Below, piece by piece: positions 8,078 through 16,033 of a DNA stretch of 50,203 nucleotides. Positions within the stretch are counted from its first letter, which is position 1. Each line of letters opens with the position of its first letter. A model generated the notes under the pieces. It did no database searches. It was given only the letters and a program-made list of their open reading frames with translations, and was not told where the DNA came from. The DNA is from Bacteroidia bacterium (GTDB lineage Bacteria > Bacteroidota > Bacteroidia > J057): contig JALEFZ010000081.1 in the NCBI GenBank assembly GCA_022760475.1, positions 1 to 50,203 on the forward strand. The letters are read 5' to 3'. The position numbers and the translations under genes were made by a program.

Positions 8078-9730
8078 TTAGGACTTAGCATCCTTCAATA
8101 CTGAATTCAATTTCTTAACCAGCTTTTCTATGACTTTGTCCATCCCCAAAGAACTTGAACAGGCAAAGCCATCTAACAAAAGGGCATGTCTTTTTTCTAT
8201 TTCTGCTTGAGCTATTCCATGCCAAATAGGCAAGATCAGTGCTTTTGATCTTTTATTTAAAAAGGCATTTAGTTCTCTTCGCGTCCATTTATTACTGAGA
8301 TAATCTTTACTAACTACTGAAATCATGATGTCGCAAGCATAAATGGCCTGGCTAATTTCATCACTTAAGGAAGATCCCGTATGCAGTTCTGTGCCTGAGT
8401 ACCAAACCTTAAAGCCTTTTTCAACAAGTCTTTTATATAACTCATCACTGAAAGTAGACTTGTCAACAACTGCATGGGAGAGGAAAATGTCAAAATTTGT
8501 CTTCAACTCTTCTGGATAGCGTTCGAGGACAAGGTTGTACCTGTTCTGAACCTCAGATTTCCACTTTTTAATCGTTTCAGAATAAATTTCTCTCCACCGC
8601 TTGGATTCACTTTGATTCAATTCAGAAAACTCATCAATGTCATCCAGGATATCAATGGCCAGTTTTATATTCAACTCATCCTTTTTTAACTCATTGATAT
8701 TTGAAATAATCTTAATGCATTCTTCCTTCCACTTTTCTGTGGGAATATCTTGCCCCAAGTCTTCTGGAAATTTAAGAGTCTCTGGAATTATCTCAACTGT
8801 AAACGCATTTCGAATTCTCGTTGCACATGAGATATGAAAAATTTCAGCCCCAAATTTTTTTTGTAGTGGCCTATACCTAAGTAAAAATCTAGCAAACTGT
8901 TCAGCCAATACTGGCTGAACCCGGGCAATTGATTTGAGTTTACCTTCAAGTCCTGGCGGAGAAAAGAAAATTAACTCATCCTTAACAAAAGGATTCCTTT
9001 CCAATGAAACATTTGGCCAAAGCAAAGCATAGACTGGTATAAACGGAAGGCGAAAGTAGAATACGAAAAAACTTGCAGTCAAAACCAAGGCATTGGCAGC
9101 ATCCAAGCCATTCCAAAGAGCAACCATCCAACCAAATACACCAATTGAGGAGGTAAAGAATATTCTTTCTTTGTGAGAAAATAGCCTCCCTCCAAAATAT
9201 CGAATGATGACATCCGCAAACAATCCAAAATATGCTCCTAAAAGAAGCCCGGTCAGGTATTGATTAAAGACTGCAAAAGGATATGAATTAAAAATAACTG
9301 AGAATAGGTAAACACTTAGCGCTCCAAACATGCTTAGGGTAACAACGACTAAAGCGAAACCCATTTTCTGTAGACTCAATATGGCCTGCAGAACAAATAG
9401 GGTCAAATAGATCCCCCCCATTGTCTTCAACATTTCCAGGCTTAGGTTGCTCTCAACAAAATACATTATTTCGTTGCCGACTGCGGTTAAATCCCCTCCA
9501 CTGATTCCTTGGGAAACCAGGTGAATCAAAAGGAATATTGCGATTAGAAAGCCATAATAAATCCCACTCAACAAACAAAGGGCAAAAAATAGCCTGATTG
9601 AATTCAAATACCTCTTTCTGAATCCAAGAAATACCTCATAATCATCAAAGCGTCCTGGCTCAAAAAGCAGCCAGGAAAGGAGTTTATTCAGGTCATCTAC
9701 TTCCAAGGATCGTTTGAATTCCTCTTTCAT
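8078..9730 (-). CDS. membrane-anchored TIR-domain protein
   Basis: 550 residues. The N-terminal ~240 contain several hydrophobic helices (about 42-72, 104-147, 155-178, 193-240); a soluble linker with a charged helical part follows (about 250-410), then a TIR domain at 411-546. TIR hallmarks: FDIFLSHAVVDK (413-424), GFKVWYSGTELHTGSSL (439-455), SVVSKDYLSNKWTRREL (471-487) and LILPIWHGI (498-506). E486 in the W-T-R-R-E motif is the candidate catalytic glutamate of TIR NADases. Bacterial TIR proteins commonly cleave or process NAD+ in phage defence or signalling; a membrane domain on the same chain suggests the sensor or site of action is the inner membrane. No Thoeris, CBASS or Argonaute partner is next to it, so the defence role is inference. 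Confidence 0.83.
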   Translation of the reverse strand: MKEEFKRSLEVDDLNKLLSWLLFEPGRFDDYEVFLGFRKRYLNSIRLFFALCLLSGIYYGFLIAIFLLIHLVSQGISGGDLTAVGNEIMYFVESNLSLEMLKTMGGIYLTLFVLQAILSLQKMGFALVVVTLSMFGALSVYLFSVIFNSYPFAVFNQYLTGLLLGAYFGLFADVIIRYFGGRLFSHKERIFFTSSIGVFGWMVALWNGLDAANALVLTASFFVFYFRLPFIPVYALLWPNVSLERNPFVKDELIFFSPPGLEGKLKSIARVQPVLAEQFARFLLRYRPLQKKFGAEIFHISCATRIRNAFTVEIIPETLKFPEDLGQDIPTEKWKEECIKIISNINELKKDELNIKLAIDILDDIDEFSELNQSESKRWREIYSETIKKWKSEVQNRYNLVLERYPEELKTNFDIFLSHAVVDKSTFSDELYKRLVEKGFKVWYSGTELHTGSSLSDEISQAIYACDIMISVVSKDYLSNKWTRRELNAFLNKRSKALILPIWHGIAQAEIEKRHALLLDGFACSSSLGMDKVIEKLVKKLNSVLKDAKS

Positions 9731-10209
9731 TTAATTAATGCTCTTCCTAAAACATGTATAATTCTGGCTTGATCAGGAGAAAATCAAAACCTGTTTCAAT
9801 TTTGACATAAAATATACCTTAAAATTATAATTCCCTTCTTTGAAGGGCTTCAGACAAAAAATCACCTCTCAAACTTGAAGTATGGACAAGAGCTCCTAAT
9901 GTGTAAATGGGAAATTAAATTTCCTAGGCTTGAGATTTTTGTTTTTTTTAACAGAAAGTTAAGTGTCTAAAGCCTATGCGAACCTAGCTCTCAATTCGCT
10001 CAAAAAGTAAACGCATGGTAGTTAGTCAGTCCAGAGACCCATCTATATCCTATGAATTATTCAGATCTCGCTACACCTAAACAGGCCTCTCCGATTAGCC
10101 AAATAAGCTCCTCATATATTTTCCATCTAAGCCAACTCCAAATATTCAAGAAACTACCATCTAAAAAACAGACTGCCTTTCAAGTTGTTGGATAGAAATA
10201 TAGTTGACT
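9731..10209. other. intergenic region between TIR gene and AraC gene
   Basis: About 480 bp, AT-rich, with no convincing gene. Two perfect short inverted repeats stand out: CCCTTC-TTT-GAAGGG (9833-9847) and GGAAATT-A-AATTTCC (9910-9924). Both lie upstream of the TIR gene and could be regulator sites or RNA hairpins. I see no RNA gene or mobile element end. Confidence 0.4.
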
Positions 10210-11082
10210 ATGAAAAAGGATGGATTATACGAAAAGAAGGAGGATTTCAATTCAATAAAGCCAGCATCTCCATTCCTTCAAAAATATATAGCCTACTATT
10301 ATTTCCATAACTCAGAGGAGGGAGACCATTGTTCCAAATTCGTCTATTACCCTCATACTAAAAATGCCTTATCGATTTATAAAAATTCAATCATTGTTCG
10401 CAGTGGAGATTTTCACACCAAGACCATTCCACATTCCCAAAAATACTTTTTTACCTACTCCAAATTAACCCATCAATTTGCTAAAGCGGAAATTCATGCT
10501 CCTTTTGACAAAATTGGAGTTGTATTTCAGCCCTTGGGATTGAATCATTTTATAAAGGAGGACCTATCGAATGTTTTACTGGGAACTTTCAGTTTGGATT
10601 TTAAATACTTCGAAGGTTCCATGACCCCATTCCTGGACCGCATTTATGCTTCGGATTGTTTATTAGAAAAAAGAAGGTATTTGGATGAGTATTTCCTTTC
10701 CATTTATGAGGGATTCCAGGACGAGAGGCTGGAAAGAGCGTTAGAACTTCTCAATGACCAGGAGGTAAAATACACCGTACAAAGCCTGGCAGAGGAATTA
10801 GGCTTGAGCCGGAAAACGCTATTGAGAATATTCCATAAGCATCTATGTTGTTCGGTGAAGGATTATTTGAGCGTGGTTTATTTCAGGAGGGCCCTAGGGA
10901 TATACAACAACTCCAGTGAAAAAAAATTATTAATTGAAGTTGCTCTGGATACCGATTACTATGACCAATCTGAATTCATAAGCCACTTCAAAAAATTAAC
11001 AGGATTTAATCCCAAAAGATTTTTCAGAAAACTTATCCAATACGGAAAGGAAGAAACTTTCTGGTCAACTGCACAAAATTAA
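10210..11082 (+). CDS. AraC-family transcriptional regulator
   Basis: 290 residues from ATG 10210; a TTG two codons earlier is possible but less likely. The N-terminal ~150 residues resemble the DUF6597-type sensor part of Bacteroidota AraC proteins (PASPFLQKYIAYYYF). The C-terminal ~100 hold the two helix-turn-helix motifs: YTVQSLAEELGLSRKTLLRI and the second region ending QSEFISHFKKLTGFNPKRFF, the usual AraC signature. It precedes a small outer-membrane barrel gene by 100 bp on the same strand, which may be its target. Effector unknown. Confidence 0.88.
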   Translation: MKKDGLYEKKEDFNSIKPASPFLQKYIAYYYFHNSEEGDHCSKFVYYPHTKNALSIYKNSIIVRSGDFHTKTIPHSQKYFFTYSKLTHQFAKAEIHAPFDKIGVVFQPLGLNHFIKEDLSNVLLGTFSLDFKYFEGSMTPFLDRIYASDCLLEKRRYLDEYFLSIYEGFQDERLERALELLNDQEVKYTVQSLAEELGLSRKTLLRIFHKHLCCSVKDYLSVVYFRRALGIYNNSSEKKLLIEVALDTDYYDQSEFISHFKKLTGFNPKRFFRKLIQYGKEETFWSTAQN

Positions 11083-11181
11083 AAGCTGTCCCAAATTACC
11101 AATTTTCAGAGGATCTAAGGACATAACTTAATGCTAGAATGACAATCATTCTACACAATTACAATTTCAAACGCATTAAGT

Positions 11182-11805
11182 ATGAAAACAATTTATCAGA
11201 TTTTAAGCATTTGTTTTGTGCTCTTGTCTATTTCGGTTCAGGCACAAAATCCAACACAAGACAAGTTCCATTTTTTAGCCTATGGCGGATTGGGCTATGG
11301 AATTGTGGTAAATGATGGTGCATCAAATTATAACCTAAACAGCAACCAGGGAGAAATTCTCGTCAATTTCATGATTACCGGGGGACTTAAGATTGCTACG
11401 GGGGTTGGTTATAACCAGCTAAGCGGAAGTGGATTTTATGCTGAGGGAAACTTTTATCACGACAGGGAAGTAATAAAGATTCCATTGCTGTTATCCTATG
11501 AAATGCAAACGTATGAGAAACTAAAGTTAATCGTAGGAATTGGGGCTTTCGGCCAAACCATCATCAAAGATGAATACCAGTTTTTGAATTCTACTCAAAC
11601 CGATGCATTTCAAGGTTGGACATTTGGTATTCAATTTGGGGCCAGCATGGTTTATGAGCTACAAGATAATTTCAGCCTTGGCCTTCAACTGAATGGGCAA
11701 TCAGACCTCAGCCAACTGGAAACAAGCAATAGCCAATTTTTTAATGGTAGTCAAAGAATTGATAAACTAACATCCATTGGGCCTGTTTTTTTGTTTGGTT
11801 TTTAG
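11182..11805 (+). CDS. outer-membrane beta-barrel protein
   Basis: 207 residues with a signal peptide (hydrophobic 5-18, ending SVQAQ) and repeated amphipathic strands such as FLAYGGLGYGIVV, GLKIATGVGYNQL and WTFGIQFGASMVYEL, ending in GPVFLFGF with a terminal Phe. This fits the PorT/OmpX-like 'outer membrane beta-barrel' family (PF13568 type), eight strands. It lies downstream of the AraC regulator on the same strand. No enzymatic motif; role in the outer membrane is unknown. Confidence 0.75.
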   Translation: MKTIYQILSICFVLLSISVQAQNPTQDKFHFLAYGGLGYGIVVNDGASNYNLNSNQGEILVNFMITGGLKIATGVGYNQLSGSGFYAEGNFYHDREVIKIPLLLSYEMQTYEKLKLIVGIGAFGQTIIKDEYQFLNSTQTDAFQGWTFGIQFGASMVYELQDNFSLGLQLNGQSDLSQLETSNSQFFNGSQRIDKLTSIGPVFLFGF

Positions 11806-11957
11806 AAGGGAATGGTCTGATGGTCTGAAGGAGTTTTGCAGAATCAAAACAAGCTAATCTACTTTCTCCTTTGAGATTGAAAGGAACTCATCAAAAAACG
11901 TCTCTGCAAATCACTCTCTATTAGCCGGGGACATACTTTTATAGCTGCTTGTGTCAA

Positions 11958-11998
11958 CAAAAAGCCTCATTTGCACTTTGCAGATGAGGCTTTTTGTT
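11958..11998. terminator. strong orphan intrinsic terminator
   Basis: AAAAAGCCTCAT (11960-11971) pairs with ATGAGGCTTTTT (11983-11994); inner TGC/GCA pairs extend the stem. T-runs lie on both strands. No gene ends next to it: the barrel gene stops 150 bp upstream. On the minus strand it directly follows the displaced ssrA 3' end at 12012-12031, the same order as the real ssrA end and its terminator, which suggests it is the original ssrA terminator. Confidence 0.75.
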
Positions 11999-12011
11999 TT
12001 AAAAAATCTAT

Positions 12012-12031
12012 GTGGAGACGAAGGGAGTTGA
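12012..12031 (-). repeat. displaced ssrA 3'-end copy (putative attachment-site repeat)
   Basis: GTGGAGACGAAGGGAGTTGA matches 16014-16033 in the ssrA 3' end at 18 of 20 positions; both differences are transitions (G/A at position 10, C/T at position 18). The match covers the acceptor strand and 3' half of the T-arm, a common integrase crossover region, and then stops abruptly. Confidence 0.6.
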
Positions 12032-12406
12032 GGGAGTATGCAGTTGTGGGCCTTGAGGGTCAAGGAGTAAAGGACAAAAAGGCCTTTGTTGCCATTTGGC
12101 AACTTTTCTTGGCGAAATTATCCCTGGTTCAAAATTTTAGAATTGGGCAAAAAAGTGGGGATTGGGTGGAACATTCGGTCATTTTTCCTGGGGAATAAAG
12201 CTAGGGACTATTGAATTTATTCTTTCGTATTGGGCAACTTGCTGGAGAGCCTTTTAGTAAAAATACCCCTTACATGAAAATCAAGGAGGATAATTTTATC
12301 TTTTCGGGATAGGCAGAAATAATTGGAGGGATTGGTAATTTTTTGGGGATTTGGAAGAATTGAGCTGTTCAGATTTTTACTTTCCTTTTCTAGTGTACTC
12401 ACTGAT

Positions 12407-12700
12407 TTACCTATCTAAAAGCCGTCTTAATGTTGAATCCCCTCTGCTGCTGTGGACAACAGCAATTACCAATGCATCATCTTTTACTCGATAAAATACG
12501 TTGACAGAATACTTCAGGATGCTAGCGACCCTAATTCCAGGGTGCTTTTCAGGAAAGGCTCGAGGGTTTCTATTTAAGATGCCCTCTAGTTCTACCAATG
12601 ATTGTGCAGATTGATCCGCCAGTTCCTCTCTCTGTTCTTGAAGGTAAAGATATAGGTCAGAAACATCTAAGCGAGCATCTTCAGTAAATACTACCTTCAT
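12407..12700 (-). CDS. RelE/ParE-family toxin
   Basis: 97 residues matching the ParE/RelE toxin superfamily: KVVFTEDARLDVSDLYLYL at the N-terminus, a helical LADQSAQSLVELEGIL, the strand-rich centre around KYSVNVFYRV, and a C-terminal VVHSSRGDSTLRRLL. ParE-type toxins poison DNA gyrase whereas RelE types cut mRNA on the ribosome; the R-x-x-P-x-x-x-P-G and V-x-H-x-x-R pattern favours the ParE branch. It overlaps the upstream antitoxin by 4 bp (ATGA), the usual coupled antitoxin-first order. Located inside the ssrA-adjacent island, where it may act as a stabilisation module. Confidence 0.87.
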   Translation of the reverse strand: MKVVFTEDARLDVSDLYLYLQEQREELADQSAQSLVELEGILNRNPRAFPEKHPGIRVASILKYSVNVFYRVKDDALVIAVVHSSRGDSTLRRLLDR

Positions 12701-12900
12701 TTTTGAAGGCCTTTAAGAACTTCCTCTAGAGAATAAATCCTCCCTACCCCAACTTTTTCCATTTTCTCCAGCCTTGCAATAGCCAAATCCAATCCTTCAA
12801 CTTCGGACTTAGCCAAGTTGTCGAGGATCATCTTCGCAATTTGAATTTGATCTACTTTGCTCAGTGAAAAAAGTTCTGATATGATTTGTTCTTTACTCAT
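12697..12900 (-). CDS. antitoxin of the ParE-type pair (addiction-module component family)
   Basis: 67 residues resembling the short 'putative addiction module component' antitoxins: MSKEQIISELFSLSKVDQIQIAKMI with a mixed-charge helical core and a C-terminal EEVLKGLQK tail. These small helical proteins bind and neutralise the RelE/ParE toxin made from the overlapping downstream gene. No separate DNA-binding domain is apparent, so autoregulation is uncertain. ATG at 12900 is preceded by an AT-rich promoter region. Confidence 0.8.
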   Translation of the reverse strand: MSKEQIISELFSLSKVDQIQIAKMILDNLAKSEVEGLDLAIARLEKMEKVGVGRIYSLEEVLKGLQK

Positions 12901-13405
12901 TTAATAAGTTGAATAGTATTACAAGTAATAAAATATAACGAAAAAATCTCACGATTAGGTTTGATTCTTTTTGAAATAAAGCAAAGAACCAAGTCAACAC
13001 CATCGTGGTTAACCTTCTCCTGCTAGGAGGAAGCCCGGCTCTTGCCCAGACCCCCACGTGCTAAGTACTAAGAAGCCATGAAAAGGGAGAATTACTATTT
13101 TGGGAGGAATGATTTTGACCGAGCCATACGTGAATTTCAAGATGAAAAGGTCGCTGCTCGGGAATGTAAACTTCCTCCCTCATTGACCTCTAGTGGCCTT
13201 AAGAATGGGGTGCAGTTAAGTTGACCAGGATTAGTCCCCGTATTTTTCTTCATATTTTTGTAATTTTCCAAAAATACTAGTAATAATTTTTTACTTTTAA
13301 CTCTATGCTAATCTTTGGCAAAAAGGGAAGTAATTTGTTCAGAGCATTGATTTTGGAAGGCAGGGAGGGTGAAAACAATTAGAATAATTAAGCATAAATA
13401 GAAGT
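12901..13405. other. gene-poor stretch inside the island
   Basis: About 500 bp. A GC-richer block near 13000-13080 contains the hairpin CTTCTCCT-GCT-AGGAGGAAG (13014-13033). A 48-codon open frame follows (13078-13224), starting MKRENYYFGRNDFDRAI, which I do not recognise and do not trust as a gene. The last 180 bp are AT-rich and probably carry the promoter of the 13406 gene. This looks like decayed or foreign DNA. Confidence 0.35.
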
Positions 13406-13957
13406 ATGAATATATGGGTACATAGTTGTAATTCAGTAGAAAAATTTGGTGGAAAACCAGAAGATTACCTTGAAATACATAAGTTCATAGACTCCTCAAA
13501 ATATTACTTTTACCACTATAAACATCGGGCGATGTTACATCACAACCTGGGTGCAACAATTACAGAGAAAGCATTCGGGAAGTCCCTTGTTAATAGCCTG
13601 GGAATTGAGGTTCCAATGAAAAGAATTGTTGAAGAACACACTCGCGAAGATATTTCAGGTGAATATCCTACAGTAGATGAATGGTTTGAAGAAAATAACT
13701 CGTTAAAAGAATGTGTGACAATGGTGCCAAAATCTACAAGCGAAGCGGTAAATTCCTTTATCCAAAGTCCTTTGGAACTCACTGCAAATAAGGCTTCGAT
13801 GATCATTACCTGTAGTGACTTTGGGGTTTCATTGATAGAAAAAATATTCGGGATGGAAGAAGCAATTCTTATCCGAAACCAAATTCCCAGGAGTCAACAC
13901 TTATCCAATATTTTACCTAGGCTTTCTCTCAACCCTGAATGGGCCTTTGGTATGTAA
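13406..13957 (+). CDS. DUF6915-like protein, paralogue A
   Basis: 183 residues, cytoplasmic, no signal peptide. The N-terminal ~110 residues match the pattern I associate with DUF6915: K-F-G-G (13-16), Y-L-E-I-H-K-F-I-D-S-S-K, KHRAMLHHNLG (39-49), a conserved FG, VPMKRIVEEH and PTVDEWF. The H-R-x-x-x-H-H motif could bind a metal or be catalytic. A further ~70 residues (QSPLELTANKASMIIT, SDFGVSLIEKIFG) are shared with the paralogue at 15012 but exceed the usual domain length. The two paralogues flank an unknown gene inside the ssrA island. Biochemical function is not known for the family. Confidence 0.75.
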   Translation: MNIWVHSCNSVEKFGGKPEDYLEIHKFIDSSKYYFYHYKHRAMLHHNLGATITEKAFGKSLVNSLGIEVPMKRIVEEHTREDISGEYPTVDEWFEENNSLKECVTMVPKSTSEAVNSFIQSPLELTANKASMIITCSDFGVSLIEKIFGMEEAILIRNQIPRSQHLSNILPRLSLNPEWAFGM

Positions 13958-14004
13958 AGATAAATTCGCTTTTAATCAAAAATTAAAAACCCCTAGATAC
14001 AAAC

Positions 14005-14934
14005 ATGCGATACATTTACAATCAATCCACGTGGGAGAATTTTTTGAAGGAAGTAGAGCCTTACCCTGTACTTTTAGAGAAACTTTCCAGCATTTCTATC
14101 AAACCATTGAAAGAGGGAGAAAAAGAACTGGAATGGGGTTTTTCTCCCCGTTTCGAGTTTGACGCTGAAACAAATTCACTCATAGATGGCATAGGGCTTG
14201 AAATTTTCAAAGCCAAGCTGCAACAAATTCAAAATCAGGGCGGGAAGCTTTACTATTTTTGGGATGGAGGCAACGACGACGCCCTCTGGTGGTACTATGT
14301 TGAAGGAAATGATGAGATAGAAGTCAGTGGGAACATTTTTAGGACCATGGGATATAGACTGGCTGGGAACCTTGGTGTACCGGGTGCGAGTGCTGGATCT
14401 TTTTATGCAGGAAAAGGGAGCTTTAAGATTAATGAAGAAGGCGAGGTGATACTTGAGTTTGGTGGCCTTGAAGGGTTTGGCTATGGAAACCAGAAACTGG
14501 GGGACTTAAAACACCTTCTTCCAGAAAAAGAAAACTCTGATTATGTGCATGGGCTTGAATTGAACTTTCCAGAAGGTGTAGAAGAAGTATCTTTTCGCAG
14601 TGTCAACAATAGCTTCCTAGCTGACACAGACGATCTCCTAGAGGAAGATGAAGAAAGAAGCGAAAATCTTTTGGACTGGTTTCTATTTAATCCTGGTACT
14701 TATGAATACTCCGAAGACACATTTCTAGTTGATACTTACCCTATTTTTGATCCCCCCTTGTCAGATGAAGATCAATCAAAGGTGATTGAATACGTCCATG
14801 GTAATTTCTTCCATTTCCTCAGCAATGCGCTGATCGTTTTTGCAGGGAGGGTAAGTCAAACCCATATATATATTGACGTATTTGAGGGGTATGGAGATGC
14901 GGAGAAAGGCTACACCCTAAAAGTGAGCACCTAA
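14005..14934 (+). CDS. unrecognised 309-residue cytoplasmic protein
   Basis: I do not recognise this protein. It is soluble, acidic, without signal peptide or membrane segments. Visible features are a central Gly-rich part (FYAGKGSF, GGLEGFGYGNQKLG around 135-170), an acidic stretch LLEEDEERSE near 215, and a C-terminal VFAGRVSQTHIYIDVFEGYG. It has no cysteine-rich or nucleotide-binding motif. It lies 47 bp after paralogue A and 77 bp before paralogue B of the DUF6915-like genes on the same strand, so the three probably form one transcript. The sandwiching suggests a functional link, which is inference. Confidence 0.7.
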   Translation: MRYIYNQSTWENFLKEVEPYPVLLEKLSSISIKPLKEGEKELEWGFSPRFEFDAETNSLIDGIGLEIFKAKLQQIQNQGGKLYYFWDGGNDDALWWYYVEGNDEIEVSGNIFRTMGYRLAGNLGVPGASAGSFYAGKGSFKINEEGEVILEFGGLEGFGYGNQKLGDLKHLLPEKENSDYVHGLELNFPEGVEEVSFRSVNNSFLADTDDLLEEDEERSENLLDWFLFNPGTYEYSEDTFLVDTYPIFDPPLSDEDQSKVIEYVHGNFFHFLSNALIVFAGRVSQTHIYIDVFEGYGDAEKGYTLKVST

Positions 14935-15011
14935 GTCAGAGTTTTTATTCCAATCCAGTTAGCCTCCTTTTTTGTCAGAGACTAATGGATTGCCAAGAAA
15001 ATTATTATTTA

Positions 15012-15623
15012 ATGAAAACAGAAAACCACGCTAGCTATTCAGCTGAAAAATTTGGCGGATCAGCAGATTTATATTTACCTATACATCGCTTTCTCGACGG
15101 TTCTGAATCTTTTATGCCACATATCAAGCACCGCGCCTTGTTGCATCATACCCTTGGTATGGAAATTTGCACGAAGGTTTTTGGTGAATTTATTGACATT
15201 CCCGGAGGGAAAAAGGTCATGGTCAGGGATATAGCGGCTAGCCACATTCAGAGAAATCTAGTAGGTGTTACTCCAACAGTAGCAGATTGGTTCACTGACC
15301 AAGGGCACATGGATATCCATTTTGCATCCCTTCCAAAGTTTGACAATCCAAAATTAGAATCCTTTCTACAATCTCCTTTCCTACAATCCAATTGTTTGGC
15401 TTCCCTGCTAATTACCTTCAGTGATTTTGGAGTTGTGCTAGTCAAAAGAGTCTTTGGAGAAGAACTGGCAAAAGAACTATCAGAGAAGCTATCTTCAGAG
15501 CTAAAGGTGTCAGAACTGCTTCAGGAGCTTAGGTTTCGTGCTGGTTGGCAATTTTTAACAGAATCAAGGGAAAACTATCCTGAGCCAGAGGAGGAGGAAG
15601 ATGAAGACTGGGATGACGATTAA
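15012..15623 (+). CDS. DUF6915-like protein, paralogue B
   Basis: 203 residues from ATG 15012. This start is chosen over the ATG at 14985 because it gives exactly 16 residues up to K-F-G-G, as in paralogue A. Shared motifs: YLPIHRFLDGSE, KHRALLHHTLG, VRDIAASH, PTVADWF, then QSPFLQSNCLASLLIT and SDFGVVLVKRVFG. It ends in a very acidic tail (EEEEDEDWDDD) lacking in paralogue A. Cytoplasmic. Duplication with divergence around an unknown gene is the main clue to function. Confidence 0.78.
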   Translation: MKTENHASYSAEKFGGSADLYLPIHRFLDGSESFMPHIKHRALLHHTLGMEICTKVFGEFIDIPGGKKVMVRDIAASHIQRNLVGVTPTVADWFTDQGHMDIHFASLPKFDNPKLESFLQSPFLQSNCLASLLITFSDFGVVLVKRVFGEELAKELSEKLSSELKVSELLQELRFRAGWQFLTESRENYPEPEEEEDEDWDDD

Positions 15624-15970
15624 AGGATGAGGCTCTTTTATTTAATTGAATTTACGCATGATAAATCGAATATTTCATGAGTTGAAGTTCTTTAAGCCTA
15701 GTCTTAACGGCTTTGATGTATAAGTTCCTTTTGATAGCAAAATGGTTTAGAGCTGTTTTTAGCTTCATCCATTTGAGGTTACTGAGGTACTCCCCAGAAT
15801 TCGGAGCACTCAAGGTGTGTTGAGCAATGGAGACTACTTCATAAAAATCCAGAGGAAGTTTATTTCAATCAGGTGAAAAGAAATGATTCCTGACGCATTT
15901 ACGTCAACACTTTTCTTCCTCTATTAGCTCCAAAGGCACTTTTTTACAGAGTGTGTCAGAAGGATTACAA
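15624..15970. other. non-coding stretch between the island genes and ssrA, with a decayed ORF
   Basis: About 350 bp. On the minus strand 15652-15864 is open for 70 codons but begins right after an in-frame TGA and has its first ATG only at 15768. The stretch reads like protein (DFYEVVSIAQHTLS, then a basic helix ALNHFAIKRNLYIKAVKTRL) and may be the tail of a broken gene carried by the island. I do not recognise it. Confidence 0.3.
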
Positions 15971-16006
15971 GAAAAACTGCCCCTACACAACGTAGAGGCA
16001 GTTTTA
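15971..16006 (-). terminator. ssrA intrinsic terminator
   Basis: On the minus strand ACTGCCTCTAC pairs with GTAGGGGCAGT around a short loop and is followed by TTTTTC. It begins about 10 bp past the tmRNA 3' end and clearly belongs to ssrA. Confidence 0.8.
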
Positions 16007-16013
16007 TGCTTTA

Positions 16014-16033
16014 GTGGAGACGGAGGGAGTCGA
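16014..16033 (-). repeat. ssrA 3'-end copy of the attachment-site repeat
   Basis: GTGGAGACGGAGGGAGTCGA overlaps the functional tmRNA 3' end and T-arm. It is the partner of the displaced copy at 12012-12031 (18/20 identical). Confidence 0.6.

Larger units (their letters stand above)
11806..12406. other. non-coding stretch containing the island boundary
   Basis: About 600 bp without a supported gene. It contains a strong hairpin terminator (11958-11998) and, 13 bp beyond it, a 20-bp near-copy of the ssrA 3' end (12012-12031). The sequence from 12032 to the toxin gene shows no recognisable content; short open frames there cross the hairpin or have unlikely composition. Confidence 0.5.
12012..16033. 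mobile_element. putative ssrA-integrated genomic island (integrase-less)
   Basis: About 4.0 kb bounded by the direct repeat of the ssrA 3' end. It holds a ParE-type toxin-antitoxin pair, two DUF6915-like paralogues, an unknown 309-residue gene and decayed sequence, all plausible accessory content. No integrase or excisionase is visible, so it is either decayed or relied on an integrase elsewhere. tmRNA 3' ends are established integration targets for tyrosine integrases. Boundaries are inferred from the repeat and the orphan terminator. Confidence 0.55.

Noticed and set aside
9833..9924. Two short perfect palindromes between the TIR and AraC genes
   Set aside because: Too short to claim a specific regulator; reported only within the intergenic entry.
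11971..12198. Open frame on the plus strand crossing the terminator and att-like repeat
   Set aside because: Begins inside a strong terminator stem and has no protein-like pattern.
12217..12402. 61-codon minus-strand open frame downstream of the toxin gene
   Set aside because: No recognisable motif, odd composition and no supporting context; likely chance.
13078..13224. 48-codon open frame beginning MKRENYYFGRN
   Set aside because: Short, no family resemblance, lies in a decayed stretch; kept only as a note in the region entry.
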